Counted from the stretch's first letter, positions 44,634 to 56,354 are shown. The stretch: 64,000 nucleotides of DNA from Mercurialis annua (GCF_937616625.2 NC_065574.1:7070501-7134500), one strand, 5' to 3'. Made by a program: numbers and translations. The notes: generated by a model from the letters alone, not told the origin.

Positions 44634-45037
44634 TTTAAAGATAACTAAATTTATTAATAATGATTATAAATCTTCGTAAAATATAAAGTAATAAAAAATT
44701 TAGCTATAATATTATTATACATAATTAAAAAAGACTACAAGGGTATATATTATTTTCTTAATTCGATTTTTTTTTATAGAAATCCGCTCATCAATTAGGA
44801 TAATAAGAATATTTTTTCCCCAAGACTAAATTTTCCATTTATAATAACGAAAAATACATGAAAGGGTTCTCAGCACATTAAGTCAACTATTCTAGAGAAA
44901 ATGACGAGAGCTTTAAAAATACAGTCATCGAATAGGGAAACTAACCACTAAGGGTCACCTAAATATATAGGCTAAAATAACTAGATCTAAAAATTAAATC
45001 TAGACTTAAATATATTTACTAAGAATATTACTAGTAT
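44634..45037. other. AT-rich intergenic DNA
   Basis: Nothing recognised between the Athila-type element and the next MITE. Confidence 0.5.
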
Positions 45038-45046
45038 TAAATATAT

Positions 45047-45325
45047 GGGTTAATGTCAAAAAAATTCACGAACTTTACACGTTTTCTCATTTTAATCACG
45101 CAGTTTAAATTTTCTCATTTTCATGCACGAACTATCACTTTTTCTCAAATTCATGCACGGTGCTGAGGTGGCACTCATTCATTGGTGTAAAATAACCTCC
45201 ACCTCAGCAAATTACACCAATAGAGCCGTGACACCTCAGCACCGTGCATGAAAATGAGAAAATTTAAACTGCGTGATTAAAATGAGATAACGTGTAAAGT
45301 TGGTGAATTTTAATGACATTAACCC
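45047..45325. mobile_element. Small Mutator-like inverted-repeat element
   Basis: 279 bp with inverted arms of about 120 bp (GGGTTAATGTCA on the left, TGACATTAACCC on the right; the phrase CATTTTAATCACGCAGTTTA in one arm and its reverse complement in the other). It is flanked by a perfect 9-bp duplication TAAATATAT (45038-45046 and 45326-45334). A decayed relative with the same ends lies at about 48409-48706. Confidence 0.8.
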
Positions 45326-45690
45326 TAAATATATTTACAGTCGTAAAATAATATATAATAAGTTATAATATCTGCTTATCAACTAATACAAATCAACTTT
45401 AATTTTTTTATATTTAGTTATTGATGGGTGTCAAATTCTATCATAAGTACTATGAAGTCGAGTCGCAGAAAATCTATCCTTAAACGATATAGGATTCTCA
45501 CCCAAAGGGTCAAGCCAGATACAACCGAATGCATTATTCGCCTTGACTGAAGTAGTAAGTCAAATCACGAAGATAATGCCAAATTCCTAAGTCAAATCAC
45601 GAAGATAAAACTGAATCCCCCTGAAGATACGAATAAAGCGCGTCGACCTAGGGATTCGCCCAAACGACCAGAATCACGAAAATCTTTTTT

Positions 45691-45795
45691 TTTTTGATAA
45701 TTGGGGGAGGGGGGAGCGCTTGTGGGAGGAATTGAACCCACGACCTAGCAGTTTGCTGCTCAGCGCTTATACCATTTGAGCTACAGCTCGTTGGT
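45691..45795 (-). mobile_element. tRNA-derived SINE (family B), full copy
   Basis: 105 bp on the minus strand: tRNA-like head with A-box-like GAGCTGTAGCTCAAATGG, B-box GGGTTCAATTCC, then GCGCTCCCCCCTCCCCC, AATTATC and an A-run. It is flanked by the 15-bp target duplication ACGAAAATCTTTTTT (45676-45690 and 45796-45810), proving retroposition. The head resembles a tRNA, but the element lacks a complete cloverleaf. Confidence 0.85.
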
Positions 45796-45994
45796 ACGAA
45801 AATCTTTTTTATTTGGATACAATATCCAACTTAGAAAGATAAACTACAACTTAGGAAAATAAGCTTATTTAGGAAGATATTCTCGAATAGGACTTCCACC
45901 CGGATAAGGAACTACACTTCTATTCAGGGTCAAACCCTACTATATAGGAATCACTTTTCTATTTAACATCCACAAAATATACATTCAACTATTA

Positions 45995-47236
45995 GGGTAA
46001 TTGATTTTGTGGGTCACTCTACTTACCCGATCTAACAAAAAGGTCACTGAACTAAAAAACGTTACAAAGTGCTCCTCAAACTTTCAATTTTGTATCACAG
46101 GGAGGTCGCCGGACCCTTTCCGGCCTTTTTTTTCTACGTGGACGCCGAACTTGTCTCTCTCATCCACGTCGCTTCAAACTTTTGGCCACATCATCCGCCC
46201 CGTCATCCATTTACCCCCTAAATCAAAACGATGTGTTTTGGTTAATGAATTCTTTAAAAATTAAAGGATCTTTTTATACCTTTTTTCATTTCATCTCTAC
46301 CATTACACGTCATCACCATCTTCAAAGAAAACCATCACCACCACCATGAATATACCAGAGGTCAAAAAATTGACATCATTTAACTTCTTCAAACTTTAAT
46401 TGATTAAAAATGTGAGTTTTCTTCAAAAGAAACATTCACTACTCATTATAACAAAATAAATAACCCACAAACAACATAAACCCCAACCCCTTTATAATTA
46501 GCCGCCATTATCATACCAAAAGACTCTTAAAATGGATTTGGCTTGCAAAGCAAATCAAAATCAACTATCACATGAACCTTAATTTCAAATCTCAAAATCC
46601 TTAATCTATTATAATAGAAAATATTTATTTTGCAAATTTTTTCTTTTATGCCGCGGCGTTGTATGACGGTTTTAACAAGGTGGTGACTGTAATCGTCATG
46701 GCAACAGCAGCGGGCGGCTATTGTTTCGTTGAATTCCTCCCATTGGTTGGCTTTGAGTTGGCCGCGTTTTGAAGAATACTATTTTTCTTGGTAAGCTTGG
46801 ATTAAGCGGACTGCTTCTTGGTGGTTCCAGGGGACTGTATAATGTTTCTTTTTGCTGATGAGTGTGATAGCGGTGGTTTTTGTAGTGGTGGTGGTGGAGA
46901 TGGAAAGGGGGAAAGTGTGGCCATTCTGGAAGTTAGGGCTAGTTTATTAGATGTGTGGCGGTGACGGCAGAGGAAGTGGTTGTGGCTGAAATTAGGTTGA
47001 ATTAAACCGCAACATTTTGATTTTGAGTTTAAAGGGTGATGGGGCGGGTAATGTGGCAACGATGTGGAGGGGAGAGACAGGTCCGGCATCCACGTAGGAA
47101 AAACAGGACGGAAATGGGCCGATGACCTCCCTGTGATTTAAAAATAAAAGTTCGATGAGCACTTTGTAGCGTTTTTTAGTTCAGTGACCTTTTTGTTAGA
47201 TTGGAAAAGTTGAGTGACCCCCATAATCAATTACCC
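45995..47236. mobile_element. Pack-MULE (Mutator-like element with captured gene fragment)
   Basis: 1242 bp, ends GGGTAATTGATT and AATCAATTACCC. The terminal inverted repeats of roughly 240-260 bp share phrases such as AACAAAAAGGTCACTGAACT. The 9-bp flanks CAACTATTA and CAACTACTA agree at 8 of 9 positions. The non-TIR centre holds a gene-derived block (46640-46924). Long TIRs plus a 9-bp duplication define a Mutator-like element; there is no transposase. It sits directly before the TATA box of the host LTR (TACTATATAAGAG). Confidence 0.85.
46640..46924 (-). pseudogene. Captured fragment of a trihelix transcription factor gene
   Basis: Minus-strand reading from ATG 46924 gives MATLSPFPSPPPPLQKPP, the Pro-rich N-terminus typical of ASIL/ENAP-type trihelix proteins. 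After a frame change the trihelix DNA-binding domain follows: PWNHQEAVRLIQAYQEK, a TAG where the family has the second conserved Trp (TGG), then YSSKRGQLKANQWEEF, ETIAARC, and a diverged KTVIQRRGIKEK matching the KTxxQCRHKxEK helix. It is broken by one frameshift and one stop, and lacks the rest of the gene. No function expected as protein. Confidence 0.7.
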
Positions 47237-47412
47237 CAACTACTATATAAGAGTTTAAGTTGCCTAAACACATAACTACATTCATATACTTAAAACACTG
47301 CTCAAAGCCTAAACTGAATTTAGCATCGAAGAGTTAATCGGACCACCACCGTCCGGTTAGTTTCTACCCAATTTTGCAGGTTAATCCACTGGATCAGCAA
47401 TAGACTTCATCA

Positions 47413-49639
47413 GTTATCAACAACCCTAAATAATAAAATCAAACATGCCCTGTTTTATAATTGCTTGAAGGGGTAATTTACATATTTTTCAAAATATGAT
47501 GTTTGTAGAGATTTAATTTTAAAGTTTAAAATATTACATATCAAATCCAAATATTTTGCATTTTTCGCATTTTCTAGACCAAATGCGTTGTACTAGATTT
47601 TTTTTATCATACGTGGCATACCGAAAACGGCTGCATGATCAAACATATGCCACGTATGACCATAATTACTGAAAAATGGATTTGAATTTCAAAATGCAAA
47701 AACGCAAAAAGTTGAGATTTAAAATCTAAATCTTACGATTAAATCGCTACAAACATCATACATTAGGATTTAATATGCCAATATCTTTTAATTGAACGAA
47801 TAAGCTCTACATTTTTTATAGCTTTTTTTATTTTCTCTTCGACTGACATCGACAATGATATAATTTTACCGTTAAAGGTAGCTTTTTTATATATTTTTTA
47901 ATTTTATAAAATATAATAAATAGCTAGCTCTTTTTCATTCTTTTCTCAATGGGTTAAAATTTATCAACGACACGCAAATCTAATTTAATTTATTGCGAAC
48001 AAGAATCGAAGATAGATTTAAGATCTTTCAACAAAGATAGAAACGTTTATTGGCTATATATTTATTTTTTAGTAATATTGAGTTTTGATAGGTTTTTCTA
48101 AAAAAAAATTGTGCTGTCCTTTTTTTTAATAAAAATTGGTTATTCTTTTTTGGTGGTTGAATCGGATGTCATGAATGTAGTTTTTGATATCAAAAATCAG
48201 TTTGCGGGTGATGGGTATGTTTGGTCGAAGAGTATTCTTTATTAGCAAAACAATTCATTTTTTTTTATTTTCATAAATAAATATGAGAATCATGCAATTG
48301 GATTTAGTTTTCAAATTTTTCTGGATTTGTTACAAATACAATTATTTATATTCGATTTAATAAAATTTGATAAATTAAAAAGAGCTCTACATCATTCAAA
48401 TACAAAGATTAATGTCATAAAAATTTGGTAACTTTACACATTTCCTCTATGTATTTTAAAAAGTATCATATTGAAATACCGATTTTGATTTTTTTTTCTT
48501 CAAATTAGTATATAAAATCATAATTTACTGAGGTGGCTCCCTTCTTTATGTAATTTGTTGTGGTGAAGTCATTTTTCGACTGTCACCTCAACAAATTATG
48601 ACTTTGTCTATCTTTTTAAATGGTGCTCAAGTATAATATTTTTTTTTAAAAAAAAAGTGATTAAATTGAAAAACCGTATAAAATTGGTAAATTATTATGA
48701 CATTAATTTTAAATATAATTAGTCATTTATTATTTTTTAAATATGAATTCAACATATTTATTGAACAATATTTAAAAAATAATAATATAAAAAGAATTAT
48801 TAGTAGGGTGATATGAAAAAACCTGCTGATCTAATTTGTTACTTTACTCTCTCACAGTGAATTTAATTTTGTGACATTAATTTTAAATATAATTATTTAT
48901 TTATTATTTTTAAATATGAATTCAATATTTTTATTGAACAATATTTAAAAAATAATAATATAAAAAGAATTATTAATAGGGTGATACGAAAAAACCTGCT
49001 GATCTAATTTGTTACTTTATTCTCTCACCATTCATTGCTCATGTGCTATACAATAATACTTTAAATTTTTTTTTCTAACTTATTACCAAATTTGAACAAG
49101 TGAATGATATACAAAATTACAAATTAATGAAAAATAATACTTATTTATCAAAAAAATAATAATACTTTTAATTTAAATAACAATTCTCTATCACTATTCA
49201 CTAAATACGATTTTATTCGAAAAGATATATACACAAATAATTTTATATGGTACAATTTTCTCTGCAATAAATATTATGCCATTTGGTATCTTCCATTATG
49301 CTCACATTTCCTTCCTGTTTTTATCATTTATGTTAACTTTTTATTTTCTTGAGTATCGGAAGAAAAGTTACATAATTTAACCTATAAATTATACTCCTTC
49401 GGTTCCACTTTAATTAGCAAAATTTGGAATTTTTAGTGTTTTATTTTAATTGACAAAACTAATATAACTATAATATTATCCTTTAATTTTCCATCTCTAA
49501 TCTCATTTAAAATTAAACTTTTTATAAAAAATAATAATGAATATTTAATGAGAATTTAACTAATACATTAATAGCATTAATTAACTTCATTATTAATAGA
49601 AGGGTATAGAAATAACTATCTATGTCATTTATTAATTTG
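47413..49639. other. Intergenic DNA with decayed inverted repeats
   Basis: An inverted repeat at about 47472-47783 (left TATGATGTTTGTAGAGATTTAA, right the inverse with GCGATTTAA) looks like another foldback MITE; the target duplication is not clear. 48409-48706 is an eroded relative of the 45047 element (ends TTAATGTCATAA and TTATGACATTAA). No genes. Confidence 0.45.
48699..49029. repeat. 174-bp tandem duplication
   Basis: The segment starting GACATTAATTTTAAATATAA at 48699 is repeated from 48873 with few differences, including the phrase AAAACCTGCTGATCTAATTT in both units. Confidence 0.85.
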
Positions 49640-49641
49640 TA

Positions 49642-49901
49642 CTCCCTCCGTCCCACTTTAAAAGTCCCATTTGACTTTACACACATATTAAGAAAATATT
49701 AATTATTCTTGTGTTTTCATGTTTTTTCATGTTTTGCCCCTATTAATGATAGTGGAATTTTCGATAGAACTCTTTTAAGATAACTAAAATAAGGATAAAA
49801 TAGGATATTCAATGGAAAAATATTCTAAAAATAGTAATGAAATTTTTTAAATGGGACATCCCAAAATAAAATACGGGACTTCTTAAACGGAACGGAGGGA
49901 G
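49642..49901. mobile_element. Stowaway-type MITE, copy 2
   Basis: Ends CTCCCTCCGTCCC and GGAACGGAGGGAG inside TA duplications (49640-49641, 49902-49903). Same family as 3670-3927, over the full 260 bp. Confidence 0.85.
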
Positions 49902-49903
49902 TA

Positions 49904-51034
49904 TTAGTTATTGTAATTTAGTTATTTTGTTAATTAGAATGAGACGCGATATATTGTCACTTAATATATTTTTATTGTATATTTAAATTTTTTATCAAAT
50001 TAATTTTTTAAAAAGTATGTCAATAACACGCATGCTGACATGCATATACATGTCAGAATCCGTTGGTTTCATTTATAAATACCATCTTAACTTATTATAC
50101 TCATGAATTATGCTTTTATTATTGAATATATAATTCTTTTATTTATGTCAACTTAACATATCAAAAACTGCGCTAATTTAAGAAAAAATGTAAAGATACC
50201 TCTCAAATTAATTTATACTAAGGAGCGATCCCCTTTATATATTTTTTTAGCATAAAAATTCATTTAATATCATCAAAATGGAGCAAATTATTTCCATTTA
50301 AACATCATAAAAAAAGGAGGCAACTATGTTCGTTCTTGTCGTGATGAAAAAAATATGCTTGCATAGTTATATGTACAAGTAGTGGTTGTCATATGATAAT
50401 CGAGTTAGAATTGAGAAATTTATATATGCTTTTTAAAAAAAAGTCAAGAGTTAATTTATACTTTTTCCCTTAAAAACGATGTTTTCTAGTTTAAAGATGA
50501 CGTCTCATAGTTAAAATCCGTTTAGAAAATCTCATGAATCCGGTATTAAAAAAGTAGAAAGGTGCCATCTCATAGTTGAGATCCGTTCAATAAATCTTAT
50601 GGACTCTATCAAAAAAATTTATATGTTTTCTCCTTAAAAACGATGTTTTCTAACTTCAAATTCGTACGCATATATATTCTCTCTTTTTAATATATGCTTT
50701 TTAGATAGCAAAACTATAGCCAAAGAGGGAAAGGTGCAGAAATTCAAAGATAATCTATAATTGATTACGTTTGTACATGATAATGATAAAGAGAATAAAA
50801 TATTATGAGCCATCCATTTCAGAGAATCATAAGAGTCCATCAAAGTACAATGAAATGGCCCCAATTTTACTGTTAGGGCATGGAATTGAAGCACAAGTCA
50901 ATTGGCTTCATCTTATGGGGCCAACCATCAATCGTATCCTATGGCTCATATTTATTCAACTAAACTTTTCTATTCTTTTCTTAAGTTAATTATTCTTCTA
51001 TTTTTTGTTTCCTTTGAAAGCTACAAAAGAAAAA
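49904..51034. other. AT-rich intergenic DNA, no gene
   Basis: Two related segments (about 50455-50530 and 50560-50650) share ACGATGTTTTCTA and CTCATAGTT(G/A)A(G/A)ATCCGTT, an old local duplication. No gene is supported. Confidence 0.45.
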
Positions 51035-51042
51035 GTGGGAAG

Positions 51043-51593
51043 TAGGGATGACAATGGGAAGAGGGAATTTCCCGTTTTCCGTGAGGACCCGCCTTTAATG
51101 GGGCGAGAAATTCCCACCAATTACCCCCATGAGTAAGGGGATGAGGAAAAATCATTCCCCAACCACGGAGATGGGGACGGACGGGGAGTATAGTCCCCAC
51201 TTTATGGGGATCCCCATCCCCGTTCCCATGGAGACCCGATTTATATTTATGCATATTTATATATAAATTTTAGTATGTTATTTATAATTTTAAATAATTT
51301 AATTTAATTTTTTTATTAGCTTCTATTTAGTTATAAATATATAATATTATAAAAGATAACAGTATTTTCTATAATTATTTTTTTTAAATATCTTATGAAA
51401 ATAATAAAATTATTTATATATTATATTTAATTGTACGGGGAACGGGAATTCCCATGAAAATGTGAAATCTATGGGGATGGAGACGGGGATGATTATATCC
51501 CATTAATTAAATGGGGACGGGAATGGGAATTCCCCATAGACGCGGGGATGGGGATGGCTTCTCCGTCCCCATCCCGCCCCATTGCCATCTCTA
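51043..51593. mobile_element. hAT-type MITE with GGGGA-rich arms
   Basis: Starts TAGGGATGACAATGGG and ends CCCATTGCCATCTCTA; 8-bp flanks GTGGGAAG and GCGGGAAG (7 of 8). Both arms are full of GGGGATGGGGA/TCCCCATCCCC motifs that would pair with each other. AT-rich centre, no transposase. Confidence 0.75.
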
Positions 51594-52085
51594 GCGGGAA
51601 GTTTGAAAATTATCACTACTTGCAATGTAAGACAAAAGTATTCAATAAACTAATTGGAGATATGATAATGCATCAATTAAACTTGAGACCTTTTTAGTCC
51701 CTGATATCTCACACTTAATTGAGTTTCGAGTAATTTTTCGTTTGTCTGTTCAGTTTTTAAAATACTGTTTAGCATAAATTTAAAATAAGGGACCAAAAAC
51801 AATTTCTCAAAAAAAAGGGACCAAAAGTAAAATTATCTAATGATGATTATATATTACATTTTGGAAAGCGAAGTAGTGAACTATGCAGTATACATTCATA
51901 TATTATTGGCTAAATATTAATTTGTGGTCCTGAATTTTAGACCTCTGATCACTTTTACATTCAAATTTATATGAGAAATATTAATTATAACTCTTTGATG
52001 TTTAAATACTTTTCATTCTAATTAGCATTGCGATACACTATTCGGAATACATGCGTAATTCCTCCATATCAATATATAAAAAATA

Positions 52086-52348
52086 CTCTCTCCGTCCTGT
52101 TTAAGAAGGGACAAATGACGTTTTTACATATATTAAAAAAGTATTAACTATTATAGTGTTTTATTATTTTATCCCTATTTATGATAGTGTTGTATATTGT
52201 GTATAGACTAATAGTCATAAATTATGGAAAGAGAAAAGGGGGTAAAAAAAGAAAATTTATATAAATCGGCACTAAAAACACGATATAGCCTTCTTAAATG
52301 GGACAAATAAAAATGAGATATGTCCCTTCTTAAATAGGACGGAGGGAG
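52086..52348. mobile_element. Stowaway-type MITE, copy 3
   Basis: Ends CTCTCTCCGTCCTGTTTAAG and CTTAAATAGGACGGAGGGAG inside TA duplications. Internal sequence differs from copies 1 and 2, so it is another subfamily. Confidence 0.8.
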
Positions 52349-52350
52349 TA

Positions 52351-53712
52351 ATAATTAGATCCCACCGACTCACCCTTCTCACCCATGCATTTCCAAACCC
52401 TTACAAAATAAAACCTGCGCCTCGCATACTAAAGAGAGGTGATTTTAGCAAATTTTTGGCTAAAACCACCTTTCCCGCACTCTTATTTCTATTATTGAAT
52501 TAAATAAATTTTTCTACTACATATCATTAGTTATTGTAATAGTTTTTTTTTTTGCATCAACCGCCTTATATGGTTATCTCTTTCTTCAAATAGTGAGCTT
52601 TGTAAGATATTTTACTACAATGTTTCGTAATTTTGATATTACTGAATGATACTTCGTTCATAAATCAACCAGAGACGTTAGTGTATCGTTGAAGTTTAAA
52701 TTTTTTGTATTTTTTTATAATAGTTTACAGATTCATTCTTACAGGTTGAATGATTTGAAAATTTTATTATTTCTAATTGTAATTTTTATATTTGTAAATT
52801 GTGTCTATTGTGGCTAGATTTGTTTTTAAATCTAGTTTTGTGAAATTTTATATCGGATGACATGTTATGTTGTCAAGTAGTCGTAATATCTTTTAATATC
52901 TGATCCAATTATCGTGGTTAAAATTGAGATTCTTGTAGTCGAAAATGAAATTGTATCTTTGACAAAATAAAATAAAATTAGAGCCTTAAATTTTTATCCA
53001 CGAACAATATTAATTTATTTTATAATTTTATAAATTAATTTAAAATTTTATTTAAAAACTAATTCAATCCAATATTTATAGTAGAATAGCTTTAAGAGTC
53101 CAATTATTATAAAATAGGGTAGACTACTTAAATCCCTTATGTTTTAATGAAATACACTAACTTAGTAACATTTATTTTAAAATATCAATATTTATGTGAA
53201 ACAATTTAATATTTTATAAATATTAATGAAATGATTAATTTTTTCTTTTATATTCGTGTAATTAATGTTGAGCATTTTTTATAATTTTCTTGAATTCTAT
53301 GTTAAATTTAATAATATTTAAATAATTAATTACTTCAAAAGCTTTTTAAATATTATATTATAAACATTTTAAATAATTTTTATAATAATTACCCGCGAAT
53401 AACACAAAAAATAGTTGAACTATCATGGAATCTAGATATAATACATGTTTGATGATAGTAAACAAATAATTTATCAAAAAATTAGAATATGAATAAATAT
53501 AAAAAAAATCACCAATTTCATTTTTTCTTAATCTTCCGTCAAAACAAGTGAGTATTATTCATAGCGGAAATATATGAAGATAAAAAGTATATTAAATTTA
53601 AATAACTAAAAACGGTCAGTATAAATTTAAACTGTACAAATATTTAAATATAAAAAAAATTAAAGATAATAATAGATACTTTCTCTGTTCTAATAAAAAG
53701 TCTCATATTCTA
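52351..53712. other. AT-rich intergenic DNA, no gene
   Basis: No protein, RNA or paired transposon ends are recognised. Confidence 0.45.
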
Positions 53713-53722
53713 TTTTATAATA

Positions 53723-54039
53723 GGGTTAATTGCATATAAAATCACCACCTTTACACTAATTCTCAAAAATAACACGGCCTTTAAAACGTGTTAATTCAGG
53801 GCATCACCTTTTATTTCTTTTCAAAACAACATGGGTATATTTTTAAATAAAATTTTGTTGACTTGGACACCCAATAGGAGTGCCACGTGTCATGCCACGT
53901 CAGCAAAAACGCCACTAAAAATGTGTCGATGTTATTTTTGAAAAGAAATAAAAGGTGGTGCCCTGAATTGCCACGTTTTAAAAGTTGTGTTATTTTTGCA
54001 ATTTCATGTAAGGGTGGTGATTTTATATGTAATTAACCT
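53723..54039. mobile_element. Small Mutator-like inverted-repeat element
   Basis: 317 bp; arms GGGTTAATTGCATATAAAAT and ATTTTATATGTAATTAACCT are inverted copies over about 130 bp. It is flanked by the perfect 10-bp duplication TTTTATAATA (53713-53722 and 54040-54049). Non-coding. Confidence 0.8.
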
Positions 54040-54049
54040 TTTTATAATA

Positions 54050-55739
54050 TCTCATTTAGAAAGTTCTATTTTTATTTTTAAAATATTTTTTATCATTTTT
54101 TAGTCATCTTAAAAAAAACTCAATAAAAAATTCTATTATTATTTATATGGATAAAATATGAAAAAAAATTAAAAAAATTATGAATAATAAATATTTTTTT
54201 TAATCTGTGTGCAAAAACAAATAAAATCTTCAAAGTGGGCTGAGGAAATACATTTCGTCTATATTATGTTAAGCACAGTATTCTGTTGATAGAAACAGTC
54301 ACTAATCAATCGAATTAAAATATTGGGTGCATCTTTTATTTTTTAAAAGCAAGATATGAAAATGTCATTTTAATGAAACTTTTATTTATTTATTGGATGC
54401 TGGGTTGTGTAAGCTACACAATTCATTATAATCTAATATTTTATATTCATCATAATGTATTTAAATAGAAAGTACAGTTTCCAATTTCTTATAGTATAAA
54501 ACAATATAGGAGTTGAATTGCTTTTGTCATAACTAGAGTCTAGGGGTTAGTCTAATGAAATTTAACTTGGAGAAAACAATATAGAAAAGTCTTATAAAAT
54601 TTTAAAATCTAACTACTGTATAAAGAATAAATAAAAATTAAATTATGTTCAATATTTATATAAAATTTTAAATTAATTAATAAAAATATATTATTATTTT
54701 AATTTAATTCAAAATTTTATATAATTAGTAAATAAGACAGACACATATAATAAGTAAATAACACACACACACACACATATAAACAAATATTCTGCCTTTT
54801 CTAGTTTTTTATTTATTGTCAAAATTTTTAATTTTTAATTTTTAATTTTTAATTTTTAATTTTTAATTTTTAATTGTCAATTTTAATTTATTTTTTAATT
54901 TTCAGTTTCTATTATAGTTATTTATGTAAATTTGAATGGAAGTTATACCCTTCGTATTTGAATTTTTAATGATAAAAAGACAAATTGAAACAATACGAAT
55001 TATAATTCAAATAATTTAAACGATGTGTAACAAACTGTTAGGTTATAAGTTCAAATTCTATCAAAAACGCCCTCCTCCCCAATTATTAAAAAAAAACAAC
55101 TGAAACAATATGAAGCCATAGGAAGAGCACATTTGAATTTTCTTCACTCTAATTTAAATAAATTGATATTATAAAAATTAAAAATTGAAAATAAGACAAA
55201 GTTTACAATTTTAAAATTTTAAACCATCAAAAAACTGAAAATAAAAATTATTTTTGGATGATTAATCATAACATATTTATTCAGCAGAATAAGCTAATGA
55301 AATTTTTTTAATTGCCAGTTATTGTACGACAAAGATTCATTTTATTCCGTAAATTTGGCACAAAATATCAATTAGGGCTAATTTCATGGCTTTTAAAACA
55401 ACACGATGAATTAAAATTTTGGCTCGTTTTATTTTTTCTGCTTTAATTTGTCTAATAAAATTATGCTACATCAGCTCCGATTCATATGAATCGCTCATAT
55501 TATTTGACACCTCACAAAAAATGTCAAGTTTAAAGTAGTTTTTTTTTTGGATAATCAGGCACTTTTTAAAAGCTACGAACTTAGCCTAAGTTGATTGTTC
55601 ATGTTAAATTTAAGGGTAAAATGAAGCATATTTTTTTTTATATATAAAAGCTGGCATGCTCGTGCAAACTGGTGGACAGAAAAGGAAATCCTAGGATGGA
55701 CCACTTCCTATTGCGTTAACTTCAAATCCCAGAGAGTCC
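54050..55739. other. AT-rich intergenic DNA with microsatellites and a SINE relic
   Basis: Contains (AC)8 at 54761-54776, a (TTTTTAA)n tract at about 54824-54874, and a degraded family-B SINE at 55021-55097. No gene is supported. Confidence 0.5.
55021..55097 (+). mobile_element. Degraded SINE (family B)
   Basis: AAACTGTTAGGTTATAAGTTC, AAATTCTATCAAAAACGCC, CTCCTCCCCAATTATT and an A-run follow the order of the copy at 4146-4229 with many substitutions, including a lost B-box. Confidence 0.55.
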
Positions 55740-55747
55740 CTCCTCCC

Positions 55748-56324
55748 TAGGGGTGAGCATCGGTCGGTTCGGTTCGGTTCGGTGGGAAAATTTTCGGTTT
55801 TTTCGGTTTTCGGTTTGGAAATTTCCCAAACCGAACCGAACTTTCAGTTTGGAAGTAAAAAAACCGAACCGAATTAAAACGAAATATTTCGGTTCGGTTC
55901 GGTTCGGTTCGGTTCGGTTCGGTTCGGTTAAAACCGAATTTAATTATTTTTTTAATTTTTTTATTAAAATTTATTCAAATATTAAATAATTAGAGTCTAA
56001 TATACTTTCATATATGTTTAAATAACAATTATTAATTCATATATCAACAATAATAAAGATATAAATACAAAAAACATATAAATATAAGTATATATGTATA
56101 TTATTTTTAAAAAAGTTATATATTTTATATTAAACTTCGGTTCATTCGGTTTTTTCGGTTTTTCGGTTTTCAAAACACCCAAACCGAACCGAACACCGAA
56201 CTCCGAACTTTACCTAAAGTAGGAACCGAACCAAACCGTTTTCACCGAAAAACCGAACCAAACAACAAAGTTCGGTTCGGTTCGGTTCGGTTTTTCGGTC
56301 TGGTTCGGTTCTTGCTCAGCCCTA
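55748..56324. mobile_element. hAT-type MITE with TTCGG repeat arrays
   Basis: Starts TAGGGGTGAGCATCGG and ends TTGCTCAGCCCTA; flanked by a perfect 8-bp duplication CTCCTCCC (55740-55747 and 56325-56332). Subterminal zones are made of TTCGG/CCGAA pentamers, longest at about 55889-55928. No transposase. Confidence 0.85.
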
Positions 56325-56354
56325 CTCCTCCCCTTGGTATTGTTATTGTTTTTA

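Larger units (their letters stand above)
45422..47412 (+). mobile_element. Solo LTR of a Tat-type element, with nested insertions
   Basis: It begins TGATGGGTG and ends GACTTCATCA, flanked by the 5-bp duplication GTTAT (45417-45421 and 47413-47417), with no internal retrotransposon sequence. The terminal 80 bp (GTTAATCGGACCACCACCG, TCCGGTTAG, TTTTGCAGGTTAA) match the LTR of the 8.3 kb element in reverse. Removing a nested SINE (45691-45795) and a nested Pack-MULE (45995-47236) leaves about 630 bp, close to the 588 bp of the intact LTR. It arose by recombination between the two LTRs of a former full element. Confidence 0.85.

Noticed and set aside
46802..47089. 95-codon minus-strand frame as a real gene
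   Set aside because: Its first half is MULE terminal repeat and its second half is the captured trihelix N-terminus in a frame that ends at once, so it is a pseudogene piece.
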